From contig NZ_BAFC01000120.1 of the NCBI RefSeq assembly GCF_000248055.1, positions 1-64,000 of the forward strand: DNA of 64,000 bases. Reading direction: 5' to 3'. This DNA comes from Gordonia sputi NBRC 100414 (lineage in GTDB: Bacteria > Actinomycetota > Actinomycetes > Mycobacteriales > Mycobacteriaceae). The notes beneath the pieces were generated by a model, which saw only the letters and a program-made list of their open reading frames with translations, made no database searches and was not told the origin of the DNA. Position numbers and translations under genes: made by a program. Shown piece after piece: positions 18,160-27,444 of the stretch; the first letter of the stretch is position 1, and each line of letters begins with the position of its first letter.

Positions 18160-21100
18160 ATGGCCCGATCTACTGCAGTTCAGGGCGATGCAGCCAAAGC
18201 CCTACTCGATATCGGCAAATTCTTCACCCGCTGGGACGAAACCTCTGACGGGAGAGTCGCTTTCCGCGAGGGAGGCCGTGCTGGCGATGTCTTCTACCGC
18301 GATCGGTGGAACCACGACAAGATCGTGCGATCGACCCATGGCGTCAACTGCACCGGGTCGTGCTCATGGAAGGTGTACGTCAAAGACGGCATCATCACGT
18401 GGGAGACGCAGGAAACCGACTATCCGTCGGTGGGTCCCGACCGGCCGGAATACGAGCCCCGCGGCTGCCCACGTGGTGCGGCATTCTCCTGGTACACGTA
18501 CTCGCCGACGCGGGTTCGATACCCGTACGCACGCGGGGTGCTCGTCGAAATGTACCGGGCCGCCAAGGAAAAGACCGGCGATCCCGTGCTGGCGTGGGCC
18601 GACGTCGTCGGAGATCCGTTGCGCCGCAGGTCATACCAGCAGGCTCGTGGTAAGGGCGGCCTCGTCCGCGTGAGTTGGGACGAGGCCATCGAGATGGCGG
18701 CGGCTGCCCATGTGCACACCATCAAGACCTACGGCCCCGACCGCTGCTCCGGTTTCTCACCGATCCCCGCGATGTCGATGGTGTCGCATTGCGTGGGGAC
18801 GCGCTTCATCCAGTTGATCGGCGGGGTGATGACGTCGTTCTATGACTGGTACGCCGATCTGCCCGTCGCGAGCCCACAGGTCTTCGGCGATCAGACCGAC
18901 GTCCCTGAGTCCGGTGACTGGTGGGACGCGTCGTATCTGATGATGTGGGGCTCCAATGTCCCGGTCACCCGAACTCCTGACGCGCATTGGATGGCAGAGG
19001 TGCGCTATCGCGGCACCAAAATCGTATCGGTCAGCCCCGACTACGCCGACAACACCAAATTCGCCGACGAATGGCTACCGGCACAAGCAGGTACCGACGC
19101 CGCGCTGGCCATGGCGATGGGGCACGTCATCCTCTCGGAATACTTCGTCGCGAACACCACCGAGTTCTTCGACGAGTACGTGCGCTCCTACTCCGACCTT
19201 CCCTTTCTGGTGCACGTCGAGCAACACGAAAACGGCCTCGTCGCAGGCAAGTTCCTGACCGCGGATGAGTTGGCGGGGGCCGATGACAACGACTCCGACG
19301 CCGTGTGGAAAACCGTGGTACTCGACGAGCAGACCGGAGCAGCCACGGTTCCCAACGGCTCGCTGGGCTTTCGCCGCTCCGCCGCAGGCGAGGGCAGATG
19401 GAACCTCGACCTCGAAGCAATCACCCCGGCGCTGACCCTTTTCGGTCGCGACGACGCGCAACTGGTCGAGATCGCTTTGCCGGCCTTCGACTCCCCGGAT
19501 GGCAGCGGTTCGGTGCTACGCCGAGGTGTGCCGACGACCGTCATCGACGGCCATCAGGTCACCACGGTCTTCGACCTCATGCTCGCGCAGTACGGGGTGC
19601 ATCGTGACGGCATGCCCGGCGAATGGCCGTCCGGCTACGACGACGCGTCGACCCCCTACACGCCTGCCTGGCAGGCGGAGATCACCAGCGTGCCTGCGGA
19701 GGCAGCGATCCGGGTTGCGCGCGAATTCGCCACCAATGCAGTCGATTCGGGCGGACGATCGATGATCATCATGGGAGCCGGGATCTGCCAGTGGTTCCAC
19801 GGCGACGCCACCTATCGGGCCATCCTCTCGCTGTTGATCCTCACCGGCTGCATGGGGCGAAACGGCGGGGGTTGGGCGCATTACGTGGGACAGGAGAAAT
19901 GCCGCCCGATCACGGGATGGATGTCATTGGCCAACGGACTCGACTGGAGCCGACCGCCTCGCACCATGACCGGCACGTCGTACTGGTACATGCACACCGA
20001 CCAGTGGCGCAACGACGGCTACTCGGCGACGTCACTGGCATCTCCGCTGTCGCGCGGCACGCTCGACCACGAACACACCGCCGACGCCATCGCGCAATCG
20101 GCACGGCTCGGCTGGATGCCGTTCTATCCGCAGTTCGACCGCAATCCTCTCGACGTCGCCGATGAGGCCCGCGACGCGGTCGACCGTGGCGATGCGGAAT
20201 CCGCGTCGAGCTATGTGGCACAACATCTTTCCGACGGCTCACTGACACCTGCGATCAACGACGTCGACGCTCAGGTGAACTGGCCACGCACGCTGGTTCT
20301 GTGGCGATCGAACCTGATGGGGTCGTCGGCGAAGGGTAATGAGTACTTCCTGCGACATCTCCTCGGCACCCACAACAACGTGATGGGTGCCGAATCTCCG
20401 GATACCCCACGCCCCAACGATGTTCGGTGGCACGAGAATGCGCCGGAGGGCAAACTCGATCTCCTCCTGTCGGCAGATTTCCGGATGACGTCGACGACCC
20501 TTCTTTCCGACATCGTCCTACCCGCAGCAACGTGGTACGAGAAGAACGACCTGTCGTCGACCGACATGCATCCCTTCGTCCATGCCTTCTCTCCCGCCAT
20601 CGACCCGCCGTGGGAGGCCAAGACCGATTTCGATCTCTTCCACCTGCTCGCAGTCGAACTGTCCGAGCAGGCGAAGACTCACCTCGGTGTGCGCCACGAT
20701 CTCGTCGCCACTCCGATGCAACACGACACCCCCGGCGAGACCGCGCAACCCAAGGGCAGCGTCGACGACTGGGCGATGTCGGCATCCCCCGGTCGGCCGG
20801 GTGTCAACATGCCGTCGTTCACGGTGGTCGAACGCGACTACACCGCGATCGCCGAGAAACTTGCATCGGTAGGGCCGCTGGCCGACACACTCGGCTTCGC
20901 CAACAAGGGCGTCACCTTCGACATCGCAGAGCAGTCACGGCGCCTCGCGGATCGCAACGGGGTCATGCTCGGGGGTGCCGGCGACGGCAGGCCCGCAATC
21001 GACACGGATGCCAAGATGGCCGATGCGATCCTGATGTTCTCCGGTACCACCAACGGGGCTCTGGCCGTCAACGGCTTCGAGAAGCTCCAGAAGCGCGTCG

Positions 21101-21867
21101 GCACGACGCTCGTCGAACTGGCCGAGGGCAACGCCGACAAGCAGATCAGCTTCGCCGACACCCAGCAGGGCCCGGTCCCGGTGTTCACCTCGTCGGAATG
21201 GTCGGGATCTGAGAAAGGCGGCAGACGCTATGCCCCGTTCACGGTGAACATAGAGCGGCTCAAGCCGTTTCACACGCTGACCGGGCGTATGCACTTCTAT
21301 CTCGACCACGACTGGATGATCGACCTCGGTGAGTCGCTACCCGTGTACCGCCCGCCCTTGGACATGCACCGATTGTTCGGTGAGCCCAGGCTCGGGCCGG
21401 ACGGGGAGCAGCAAATCACCGTGCGATACCTGACGCCCCACTCGAAGTGGTCCATTCATTCGGAGTACCAGGACAACCTCTTGATGCTGTCACTGTCCCG
21501 TGGCGGTCCAACCGCGTGGCTGAGCCCGTCGGATGCCGCAGCCATCGACGTGCACGACAACGAGTGGATCGAATGCGTCAACGCCAACGGCGTCGTGGTG
21601 TGCAGGGCTATTGTCAGCCATCGGATGCCCGCCGGTGTGGTCTACGTTCATCACGCGCAGGAGCGCACGATCGACGTCCCGAAATCGGAGGCGACGGGTC
21701 GTCGCGGCGGAATGCACAACTCCGCCACCCGACTTCTGGTCAAACCCACTCACCTGATCGGCGGCTACGCCCAATTGTCCTACGCATTCAACTATTTCGG
21801 CCCCGCGGGAAATCAGCGTGACATGGTGTCGACGATACGCAAGCGCAGCCAGGAGGTGACGTACTGA
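18160..21867 (+). CDS. narG: Respiratory nitrate reductase, alpha subunit
   Basis: Catalytic Mo-bis-MGD subunit reducing nitrate to nitrite at the cytoplasmic face of the membrane, 1235 aa, the usual length. The FS0 [4Fe-4S] ligands are visible near the N-terminus: His60, Cys64, Cys68 (STHGVNCTGSCSW) and Cys103 (RGCPRG). The molybdenum-ligating Asp is about residue 229 (SFYDWYADLP). The N-terminus has no classical twin-Arg export signal, consistent with an inward-facing enzyme. The stop codon overlaps the narH ATG by 1 nt. It is the first gene of narGHJI, probably leaderless. The genes together encode a quinol:nitrate oxidoreductase for anaerobic respiration or nitrate assimilation, as in mycobacteria. 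Confidence 0.98.
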   Translation: MARSTAVQGDAAKALLDIGKFFTRWDETSDGRVAFREGGRAGDVFYRDRWNHDKIVRSTHGVNCTGSCSWKVYVKDGIITWETQETDYPSVGPDRPEYEPRGCPRGAAFSWYTYSPTRVRYPYARGVLVEMYRAAKEKTGDPVLAWADVVGDPLRRRSYQQARGKGGLVRVSWDEAIEMAAAAHVHTIKTYGPDRCSGFSPIPAMSMVSHCVGTRFIQLIGGVMTSFYDWYADLPVASPQVFGDQTDVPESGDWWDASYLMMWGSNVPVTRTPDAHWMAEVRYRGTKIVSVSPDYADNTKFADEWLPAQAGTDAALAMAMGHVILSEYFVANTTEFFDEYVRSYSDLPFLVHVEQHENGLVAGKFLTADELAGADDNDSDAVWKTVVLDEQTGAATVPNGSLGFRRSAAGEGRWNLDLEAITPALTLFGRDDAQLVEIALPAFDSPDGSGSVLRRGVPTTVIDGHQVTTVFDLMLAQYGVHRDGMPGEWPSGYDDASTPYTPAWQAEITSVPAEAAIRVAREFATNAVDSGGRSMIIMGAGICQWFHGDATYRAILSLLILTGCMGRNGGGWAHYVGQEKCRPITGWMSLANGLDWSRPPRTMTGTSYWYMHTDQWRNDGYSATSLASPLSRGTLDHEHTADAIAQSARLGWMPFYPQFDRNPLDVADEARDAVDRGDAESASSYVAQHLSDGSLTPAINDVDAQVNWPRTLVLWRSNLMGSSAKGNEYFLRHLLGTHNNVMGAESPDTPRPNDVRWHENAPEGKLDLLLSADFRMTSTTLLSDIVLPAATWYEKNDLSSTDMHPFVHAFSPAIDPPWEAKTDFDLFHLLAVELSEQAKTHLGVRHDLVATPMQHDTPGETAQPKGSVDDWAMSASPGRPGVNMPSFTVVERDYTAIAEKLASVGPLADTLGFANKGVTFDIAEQSRRLADRNGVMLGGAGDGRPAIDTDAKMADAILMFSGTTNGALAVNGFEKLQKRVGTTLVELAEGNADKQISFADTQQGPVPVFTSSEWSGSEKGGRRYAPFTVNIERLKPFHTLTGRMHFYLDHDWMIDLGESLPVYRPPLDMHRLFGEPRLGPDGEQQITVRYLTPHSKWSIHSEYQDNLLMLSLSRGGPTAWLSPSDAAAIDVHDNEWIECVNANGVVVCRAIVSHRMPAGVVYVHHAQERTIDVPKSEATGRRGGMHNSATRLLVKPTHLIGGYAQLSYAFNYFGPAGNQRDMVSTIRKRSQEVTY

Positions 21868-23558
21868 TGCGGGTCATGGCACAGGTCGGCATGGTGATGA
21901 ACCTCGACAAATGCATCGGCTGCCACACCTGTTCTGTCACGTGCAAACAGGCGTGGACCAATCGGGCGGGCACCGAGTACGTCTGGTTCAACAACGTCGA
22001 AACGCGTCCGGGACAAGGCTATCCGCGACGCTACGAGGATCAGGAGAAGTGGCGCGGCGGCTGGCATCTGAACAACAAGGGAAAGCTGCGGCTGCGCACA
22101 GGCGGCCGGATGCAGAAGTTGTTGACGCTCTTCGCGAGTCCCGTTCAGCCCACCATCTACGACTACTACGAGCCCTGGACCTACGACTACCAGATGCTCA
22201 TCGACGCCCCGCTTGGCGACGATTTCCCTGTTGCGCGGCCGAAATCGCTGCTCACCGGTGACGACACGAAGGTCACATGGTCGGCGAACTGGGACGACGA
22301 CCTCGGTGGCGCACCGGAATTGGGCGCGCTCGATCCGATCGTCGAGAAGCTGCGTCGTGAATCAGAAGACGCCGTCAAGTTCAGCTTCGAGCAGACGTTC
22401 ATGTTCTATCTGCCCCGCATCTGCGAGCACTGCCTGAATCCCTCATGCATGGCGTCGTGCCCGTCCGGGGCGATCTACAAGCGCAGCGAGGACGGTATCG
22501 TCCTCGTCGACCAGGACCGGTGTCGCGGGTGGCGCCAATGCATCACCGGCTGCCCGTACAAAAAGATCTACTTCAACCATCGAACGGGCAAGGCCGAGAA
22601 GTGCACGCTCTGCTACCCGCGTATCGAGGTCGGGCAGCCGACCGTCTGCTCCGAGACCTGCGTCGGCAGACTCCGATACCTCGGACTGTTTCTCTACGAC
22701 GTCGACGCTGTCACCGAAGCCGCCTCCACACCAGACGACACCGACCTCTACGAAGCCCAGCTCAACCTGCTCCTCGACCCCAACGACCCCGACGTGATCG
22801 CCGGGGCGCGGGCTGAAGGCATTCCCGAGGACTGGCTCGATGCGGCACGTCGATCGCCAATTTATGCGCTGGCCAAGGAGTTCCGCGTCGCGCTGCCGCT
22901 GCATCCGGAGTACCGCACCATGCCAATGGTCTGGTACGTGCCGCCGTTGTCGCCGATCGTCGACCTACTCAGCGGCCAGGGCCACGACGCTGAGGACGCG
23001 GGCACCCTGTTCGGTGCGATCGACGCATTGCGAATCCCCGTCGAGTACCTCGCCGAACTGTTCAGTGCGGGCGACACCTCGGTAATAGACGGCGTCCTGC
23101 GCAAACTCGCGGCGATGCGCGCCTACATGCGCGACATCACACTCGGCCGCGAACCCGACCCCGACATCCCCGCCTCTGTCGGCATGTCCGAAGAGCAGGT
23201 CTACGAGATGTACCGCTTGATGGCGATCGCCAAATACGAAGAGCGGTATGTGATTCCGACGGCCCATCTCGAGCAGGCCGAACAGCTCGACGAGATGGCG
23301 TGCTCCCTCGACTACGAGGACGGGCCCGGCATGTACGAGTCCGGCCCCTTCGGTGAAGCGAGCGGAACCCCGACCCCGGTGTCGGTGGAGACCTTTCACG
23401 CGCTCAAGCAACGCCAGACGACCGACACCGCGACCAGCTCACATCGCCTCGCGAATCGCACGAATCTGCTGAACTGGGACGGTAACGGTTCGCCCGAAGG
23501 GCTGTTCCCCGACCGCCGCGCGTCCGACGACACCGGCGACTCGAAGGCGTCGTCGTGA
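21867..23558 (+). CDS. narH: Respiratory nitrate reductase, beta (Fe-S) subunit
   Basis: Electron-transfer subunit carrying three [4Fe-4S] clusters and one [3Fe-4S], 563 aa. The Cys groups are clear: DKCIGCHTCSVTCKQAW near residue 15, CEHCLNPSCMASCPSGAIY near 190, and DRCRGWRQCITGCPYKK, in which Trp replaces one Cys, as in other NarH proteins with a 3Fe cluster. CTLCYPR and CSETCVGR complete the set. A consensus AGGAGG precedes the ATG, which overlaps the narG stop codon (TGATG). The last 4 bp overlap narJ. Confidence 0.98.
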   Translation: MRVMAQVGMVMNLDKCIGCHTCSVTCKQAWTNRAGTEYVWFNNVETRPGQGYPRRYEDQEKWRGGWHLNNKGKLRLRTGGRMQKLLTLFASPVQPTIYDYYEPWTYDYQMLIDAPLGDDFPVARPKSLLTGDDTKVTWSANWDDDLGGAPELGALDPIVEKLRRESEDAVKFSFEQTFMFYLPRICEHCLNPSCMASCPSGAIYKRSEDGIVLVDQDRCRGWRQCITGCPYKKIYFNHRTGKAEKCTLCYPRIEVGQPTVCSETCVGRLRYLGLFLYDVDAVTEAASTPDDTDLYEAQLNLLLDPNDPDVIAGARAEGIPEDWLDAARRSPIYALAKEFRVALPLHPEYRTMPMVWYVPPLSPIVDLLSGQGHDAEDAGTLFGAIDALRIPVEYLAELFSAGDTSVIDGVLRKLAAMRAYMRDITLGREPDPDIPASVGMSEEQVYEMYRLMAIAKYEERYVIPTAHLEQAEQLDEMACSLDYEDGPGMYESGPFGEASGTPTPVSVETFHALKQRQTTDTATSSHRLANRTNLLNWDGNGSPEGLFPDRRASDDTGDSKASS

Positions 23559-24217
23559 GGTGGCCTCGCCGCACGACTGCGGCCGATCATCGCGTGACGT
23601 GGCAGGTCTCCTCATGGTGTCTGAGTTACCCCGACGATCAGTTCATCGACCGAAGCTCACTGCTGCGCAGAGCATTATGCGAACAGCCCGATCACCCATC
23701 CACTCGTGAGCTACTGACCTTCGTCGACCATATCGAGTCCACGCCGCTCCCCACCTTGGTCGACGACTACGTCGACACATTCGACCTGTCACGCAAGCAC
23801 ACGCTGTATCTCTCGTACTGGACCGATGGCGACACCCGACGGCGTGGAGCCGCACTCGGCGAGTTCAAAGCGCTCTATCGGAGCAGCGGCTTTGTCGTCG
23901 ACCTCCACGGCGAGTTGCCCGACCACCTGCCGATCGTCCTGGAGTTCGCGGCGCGTGTCGACGCTGACGCGGGACAAGAGATGCTGGAGAAGTATCGCCC
24001 AGCGCTCGAGTTGATCCGATTCGCGTTGCGCGACCGTCGATCTCCGTACACCGCTGTGCTCACGGCGATCTGCTCGACGCTGCCCGGTGAATCGCCGGTA
24101 GACCGACAGGCTGCGCGCGCGATGACGCCGGCGCTCGGCGTCGAGGCCGTTGGCCTCGAGCCCTACGATTCGCGCCTACTGCCGCTGACTGCGACACCTG
24201 CGAGGGGTGAGCCGTGA
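23555..24217 (+). CDS. narJ: Nitrate reductase assembly chaperone
   Basis: Cytosolic system-specific chaperone (TorD-like fold, all helical) for insertion of the Mo cofactor and membrane docking of NarGH; 220 aa. The N-terminal SSWCLSYPDDQF and the central helix ending in YVDTFDLSRKHTLYLSYWTDGDTRRRG are typical of NarJ/DMSO-reductase chaperones. It starts at GTG in a GTGA overlap with narH, and a GTGA overlap links it to narI. Confidence 0.95.
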   Translation: MRWPRRTTAADHRVTWQVSSWCLSYPDDQFIDRSSLLRRALCEQPDHPSTRELLTFVDHIESTPLPTLVDDYVDTFDLSRKHTLYLSYWTDGDTRRRGAALGEFKALYRSSGFVVDLHGELPDHLPIVLEFAARVDADAGQEMLEKYRPALELIRFALRDRRSPYTAVLTAICSTLPGESPVDRQAARAMTPALGVEAVGLEPYDSRLLPLTATPARGEP

Positions 24218-24966
24218 TGGACGTCTTCCTGTGGGGCGTACTGCCTTATCTCGTACTGCTCATACTCATCGGCGGCACGATCTGGCGCTACCGCTACGAC
24301 AAGTTCGGGTGGACCACACGATCATCGGAGCTCTACGAGTCGCGGCTACTGCGGATTGCCTCGCCGATGTTCCACTACGGAATCCTCGTGGTCATCGTCG
24401 GACACGCGGTCGGTCTGGTCATCCCACAGTCCTGGACCGACGCACTCGGCGTCTCCGAGACGATGTACCACTGGGGCGCAGGCTTTTTCGGTCTCCTCGC
24501 CGCGGCAGCGACTCTGCTCGGCGTCGGCCTGCTCATCTATCGACGTCGCACCACCGGCCCGGTGTTCATGGCGACGACCCGCAACGACAAGCTGATGTAT
24601 CTGGTCTTGGTATGCGCGCTGATCGCGGGAACCTACATCACAGTTGTCGGTGCAGTCGATCCCAGTGGACCCGGGGTCAACTATCGCCAGACTGTCTCGC
24701 CGTGGTTTCGGTCGATCTTCGTGCTGCAACCCGACATTCGCGCAATGGAGGCAGCACCGCTGCGCTTCCATGTGCACGTCCTGATCGGTCTGACCCTGTT
24801 CGCACTCGTCCCGTTCACCCGTCTCGTGCACATGTTCACCGCTCCGGTGCACTACCTGTTCCGGCCGTACATCGTGTACCGCAGTCGCGACCGACTGCCC
24901 ACCCCAGGTGACCGCACGTCACGCCGAGGCTGGGAACCGGTGGGAGTCAGGGATCGTGACCGGTGA
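24214..24966 (+). CDS. narI: Respiratory nitrate reductase, gamma (cytochrome b) subunit
   Basis: Membrane subunit that oxidises quinol and passes electrons to NarH, 250 aa with five membrane spans. The four heme-b His ligands are in FHYGILVVIVGHAVG (TM2) and RFHVHVLIGLTLFALVPFTRLVH (TM5). The first codon can be the GTG at 24214, overlapping the narJ stop codon, or the ATG at 24217. It is the last nar gene. A short GTG-initiated extension of the next gene overlaps its stop codon. Confidence 0.97.
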   Translation: MMDVFLWGVLPYLVLLILIGGTIWRYRYDKFGWTTRSSELYESRLLRIASPMFHYGILVVIVGHAVGLVIPQSWTDALGVSETMYHWGAGFFGLLAAAATLLGVGLLIYRRRTTGPVFMATTRNDKLMYLVLVCALIAGTYITVVGAVDPSGPGVNYRQTVSPWFRSIFVLQPDIRAMEAAPLRFHVHVLIGLTLFALVPFTRLVHMFTAPVHYLFRPYIVYRSRDRLPTPGDRTSRRGWEPVGVRDRDR

Positions 24967-25022
24967 GCTACGCTCCACTCGCCTGCGCTATGACCGGCAA
25001 CACCTGGCTGAGAGGTTCGCAC

Positions 25023-26117
25023 GTGACCACATCGTCTCATCGACGTCGTTCCCGAACCCGCCTGCTGACGACGGCTGTCGCCGCGGTCGCCGCGTGTATC
25101 TCGCTTGCCGCGAACTCCGCAGGTATCGCGTCGGCCGCCCCGCAGCAACAGCTCGCCGACTACATCTCCGATGCCTCGCCCACCCCGGCCCGCGCCGAGA
25201 CCTTCCTGCTCAACGGCGAGAGTCGCTGGCTCATCCCCACCGGCAACGGGCCGAAGCAGACTACGTTCCCCGCGGCTTTCGCGCACAGCCTGTCGAACCC
25301 CAACGTGGCGCCCGCCGGTGCGAATGACTGGTCGTGCAAACCCCAGGCCGGCCGCAATCCCGTCGTGCTGGTCCACGGAACGTGGGAGAACGCCTACAGC
25401 AACTGGTCGATGATCTCCCCCGCGCTCCGGCAGGCAGGCTTCTGCGTCTACGCACTCGACTACGGAATACAGCCGCCCTCTCAAGGCGGTGGCGTAGCAG
25501 CGGCATTCCCCGGCGTGTACGGCACCGGCGACATCGTGAAATCGGCAAACCAGATCAAGACCTTCGTCGACAAGGTCCTCGCGTCGACCGGCGCAGCCAA
25601 AGTCAGCATGGTCGGCCACTCGATGGGCGGCATCTCGACCCGCCAGTACCTGCGATTCGACGGCGGCGCGGCCAAGGTCGCCAATGTCGTGACTCTCGGT
25701 GCAACCAACAACGGCACAACACTCAATGGCATCGGCGCACTCGGACGTACCATCAACGATCTCGGTGTCGACATCCTGGGACCCCTCGCACTCGGCGTCG
25801 GGGTCTCGGGCACCCAGCAGATCTACAACTCGCCATTTCTGAAGACACTCAACAGCGGCGGTGTCTACGCCCTCGGCGACATCCGATACACGATCGTCGG
25901 CACCCGCTACGACGAGGTCACCACCCCCTACTCCAGCACGTTCTTCCCCACGGGCACCAAGAACACCCGCAACATCACGCTGCAGGACGGCTGCCCCCAG
26001 GACACGTCCGATCATTTCTCGATGAGCTATTCGCCCCGCGCGACGTCGATCGTCTTGCGTGCCCTCGGGGCCGACGTCCCACTCGTCTGCGCACCGAATG
26101 CGTGGCTCGTCGGCTAG
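25023..26117 (+). CDS. Secreted alpha/beta-hydrolase, LipA/EstA-type triacylglycerol lipase
   Basis: 364 aa. The start is GTG at 25023, preceded by GAGAGG; an in-frame GTG at 24963 overlaps the narI stop codon and cannot be excluded. A Sec signal peptide is visible: an Arg-rich n-region, the hydrophobic core LLTTAVAAVAACISLA and a cleavage site near SAA|PQQ. The mature enzyme has the oxyanion strand VVLVHGTWENAYSNW and the nucleophile elbow VGHSMGG with Ser near residue 200. An acid (GTRYDEVTTPYSS) and a His (DTSDHFSMSY) follow near the C-terminus, in the usual order for class-2 lipases. It probably acts outside the cell on esters or lipids. Its end overlaps the convergent membrane-protein gene through a shared CTAG. 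Confidence 0.88.
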   Translation: MTTSSHRRRSRTRLLTTAVAAVAACISLAANSAGIASAAPQQQLADYISDASPTPARAETFLLNGESRWLIPTGNGPKQTTFPAAFAHSLSNPNVAPAGANDWSCKPQAGRNPVVLVHGTWENAYSNWSMISPALRQAGFCVYALDYGIQPPSQGGGVAAAFPGVYGTGDIVKSANQIKTFVDKVLASTGAAKVSMVGHSMGGISTRQYLRFDGGAAKVANVVTLGATNNGTTLNGIGALGRTINDLGVDILGPLALGVGVSGTQQIYNSPFLKTLNSGGVYALGDIRYTIVGTRYDEVTTPYSSTFFPTGTKNTRNITLQDGCPQDTSDHFSMSYSPRATSIVLRALGADVPLVCAPNAWLVG

Positions 26118-26932
26118 CGAGACGAGGTCGCCCCAGACGAGGGTGCTGCTGTCGGCACCTGAGTAGTCGGCCGCGGTGACTGCTCCGCCTTCGGCCTCGG
26201 CTCGCTCATCGTCATCCCGAAGACGATCGCCGACACGACGATCGCGGCCCCGCCGATGACCACCGATCCAGCGACGGCACCGGCTGTCGCACCCGACATG
26301 AGCCCCGGCAAACATCCGACGATACCTGCGGTCAGCCCGATAAGACAGCCGAGAACACCACCGAGAATCGTGCCAACCGACGTTCCGATGGCCATTCCGA
26401 GTGACAATTCAGTCCCCATCCGAGTGATCGCCTTATCCAGTTTGTCGGCGCGCGCGTCCGCGTCCGACGTCGCCGACGTTGGCGGCGTCGATGTGACCAC
26501 AACCGTCGTCTCGGCTGCGCGGTGCGGCGCGAGCGACGTCGCACGAGAAATCGACGACCGGTTGACGTGCAGTCGCGCCACGCTGCTGTGAAGTTCGACG
26601 CCGAGCTTGTAAATATCTTGCGCCACTTCATATTTCAGTGGCGCACTGGCGGCCACCTTGCCGTTCCGGTCGACGATCTGAATCTGATCACCTGCCACTC
26701 GCAGAGCACCGGAACCAACCGTCAGCACCACATCGTCGCCCTTCACCGCGGTGTGGAAATCTATCCGATTCGACGCCGGAGGCGGCGACGCGTCGCCCTG
26801 TGCCCCGCCACCGACGATCCCGGCAACGACAGAGACCACCGTCGCCAAAGCGACCGACAATAAGAACACGAACAGCTTTCCTGACCGCGCGGTCAGAAAC
26901 TCCCCCGAGCTTCGTACGCCATGCTTTTTCAT
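26114..26932 (-). CDS. Membrane-anchored hypothetical protein with Gly-rich hydrophobic C-terminal half
   Basis: 272 aa with the ATG at 26930-26932, preceded by GGGGGAG. Residues 20-45 form a membrane anchor or signal segment. A beta-rich extracytoplasmic region follows (about 60-125, with GDDVVLTVGSGALRVAGDQI and QIVDRNGKVAASAPL). A linker precedes a helix and two long Gly/Ala-rich hydrophobic stretches with small-residue zipper patterns (AIGTSVGTILGGVLGCLIGL and SGATAGAVAGSVVIGGAAIV). The C-terminal tail is Pro/Thr/Ser-rich. This layout is common in uncharacterised proteins of mycolate actinobacteria, but I cannot name the family with certainty. The gene overlaps the convergent lipase stop codon by 4 bp. 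Confidence 0.75.
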   Translation of the reverse strand: MKKHGVRSSGEFLTARSGKLFVFLLSVALATVVSVVAGIVGGGAQGDASPPPASNRIDFHTAVKGDDVVLTVGSGALRVAGDQIQIVDRNGKVAASAPLKYEVAQDIYKLGVELHSSVARLHVNRSSISRATSLAPHRAAETTVVVTSTPPTSATSDADARADKLDKAITRMGTELSLGMAIGTSVGTILGGVLGCLIGLTAGIVGCLPGLMSGATAGAVAGSVVIGGAAIVVSAIVFGMTMSEPRPKAEQSPRPTTQVPTAAPSSGATSSR

Positions 26933-27444
26933 TTTATTCTCCCCCGAAAGCGCTACTTGGATTCTGTGGTCTGCGGCTTTCGGCAATGGATCGTACGCCA
27001 GAACTAATCAATTCGCGCTTTCGTGTTCGCCATCACGCGGTACCCACCAAAGGCGTTCCACTAATCCGCAGACGCTCGCAGATACGGCAAACGGCTTGCG
27101 ACTTTCATCAATTATTAAATCCACATCGATGGCCGCTCACGTGCGTGAATGGGTAAATCGGACACACCGTTCATGATCTGCATCACATCTATGCGACAAC
27201 ATTCAATGCCATACCCATTCGACATCATTAATCGCAAACTTCGGCGAATGAAAGCGATTTAGCGCCGATGATCTGCGGAAACATGCACCTTCACCGAGCG
27301 CCCCGGGTCGCCCTACTGGGCGGTCAGTGAACACCTGTAATCAAGTTGAGCTTGAGGCTCGATAGACAACCATTGGTTGTGCAACTGGCACCAGCAGGCT
27401 AGAAAAGCATCACCACACCACGGAATCCCCGAGGTGACCAATCG
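26933..27444. other. About 510-bp intergenic region, AT-richer than its surroundings
   Basis: Divergent space between the membrane-protein gene and the SipW/TasA-like locus. It holds no convincing ORF. It includes AT-rich tracts (around 27108-27120), a perfect 7-1-7 palindrome ACAACCA-T-TGGTTGT at 27366-27380 and, overlapping its right arm, a promoter candidate (27377-27405). It probably contains the control region of the surface-protein locus. Confidence 0.6.
27377..27405 (+). promoter_or_regulatory. Candidate promoter and operator of the SipW/TasA-like locus
   Basis: TTGTGC (27377-27382), 17-nt spacer, TAGAAA (27400-27405). The -35 lies inside the palindrome at 27366-27380, so a regulator bound there would block or recruit polymerase. 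Visual call. Confidence 0.4.

Noticed and set aside
24852..26315. 487-aa minus-strand ORF opposite the lipase gene
   Set aside because: Composition is typical of an antisense shadow, and it overlaps two well-supported genes.
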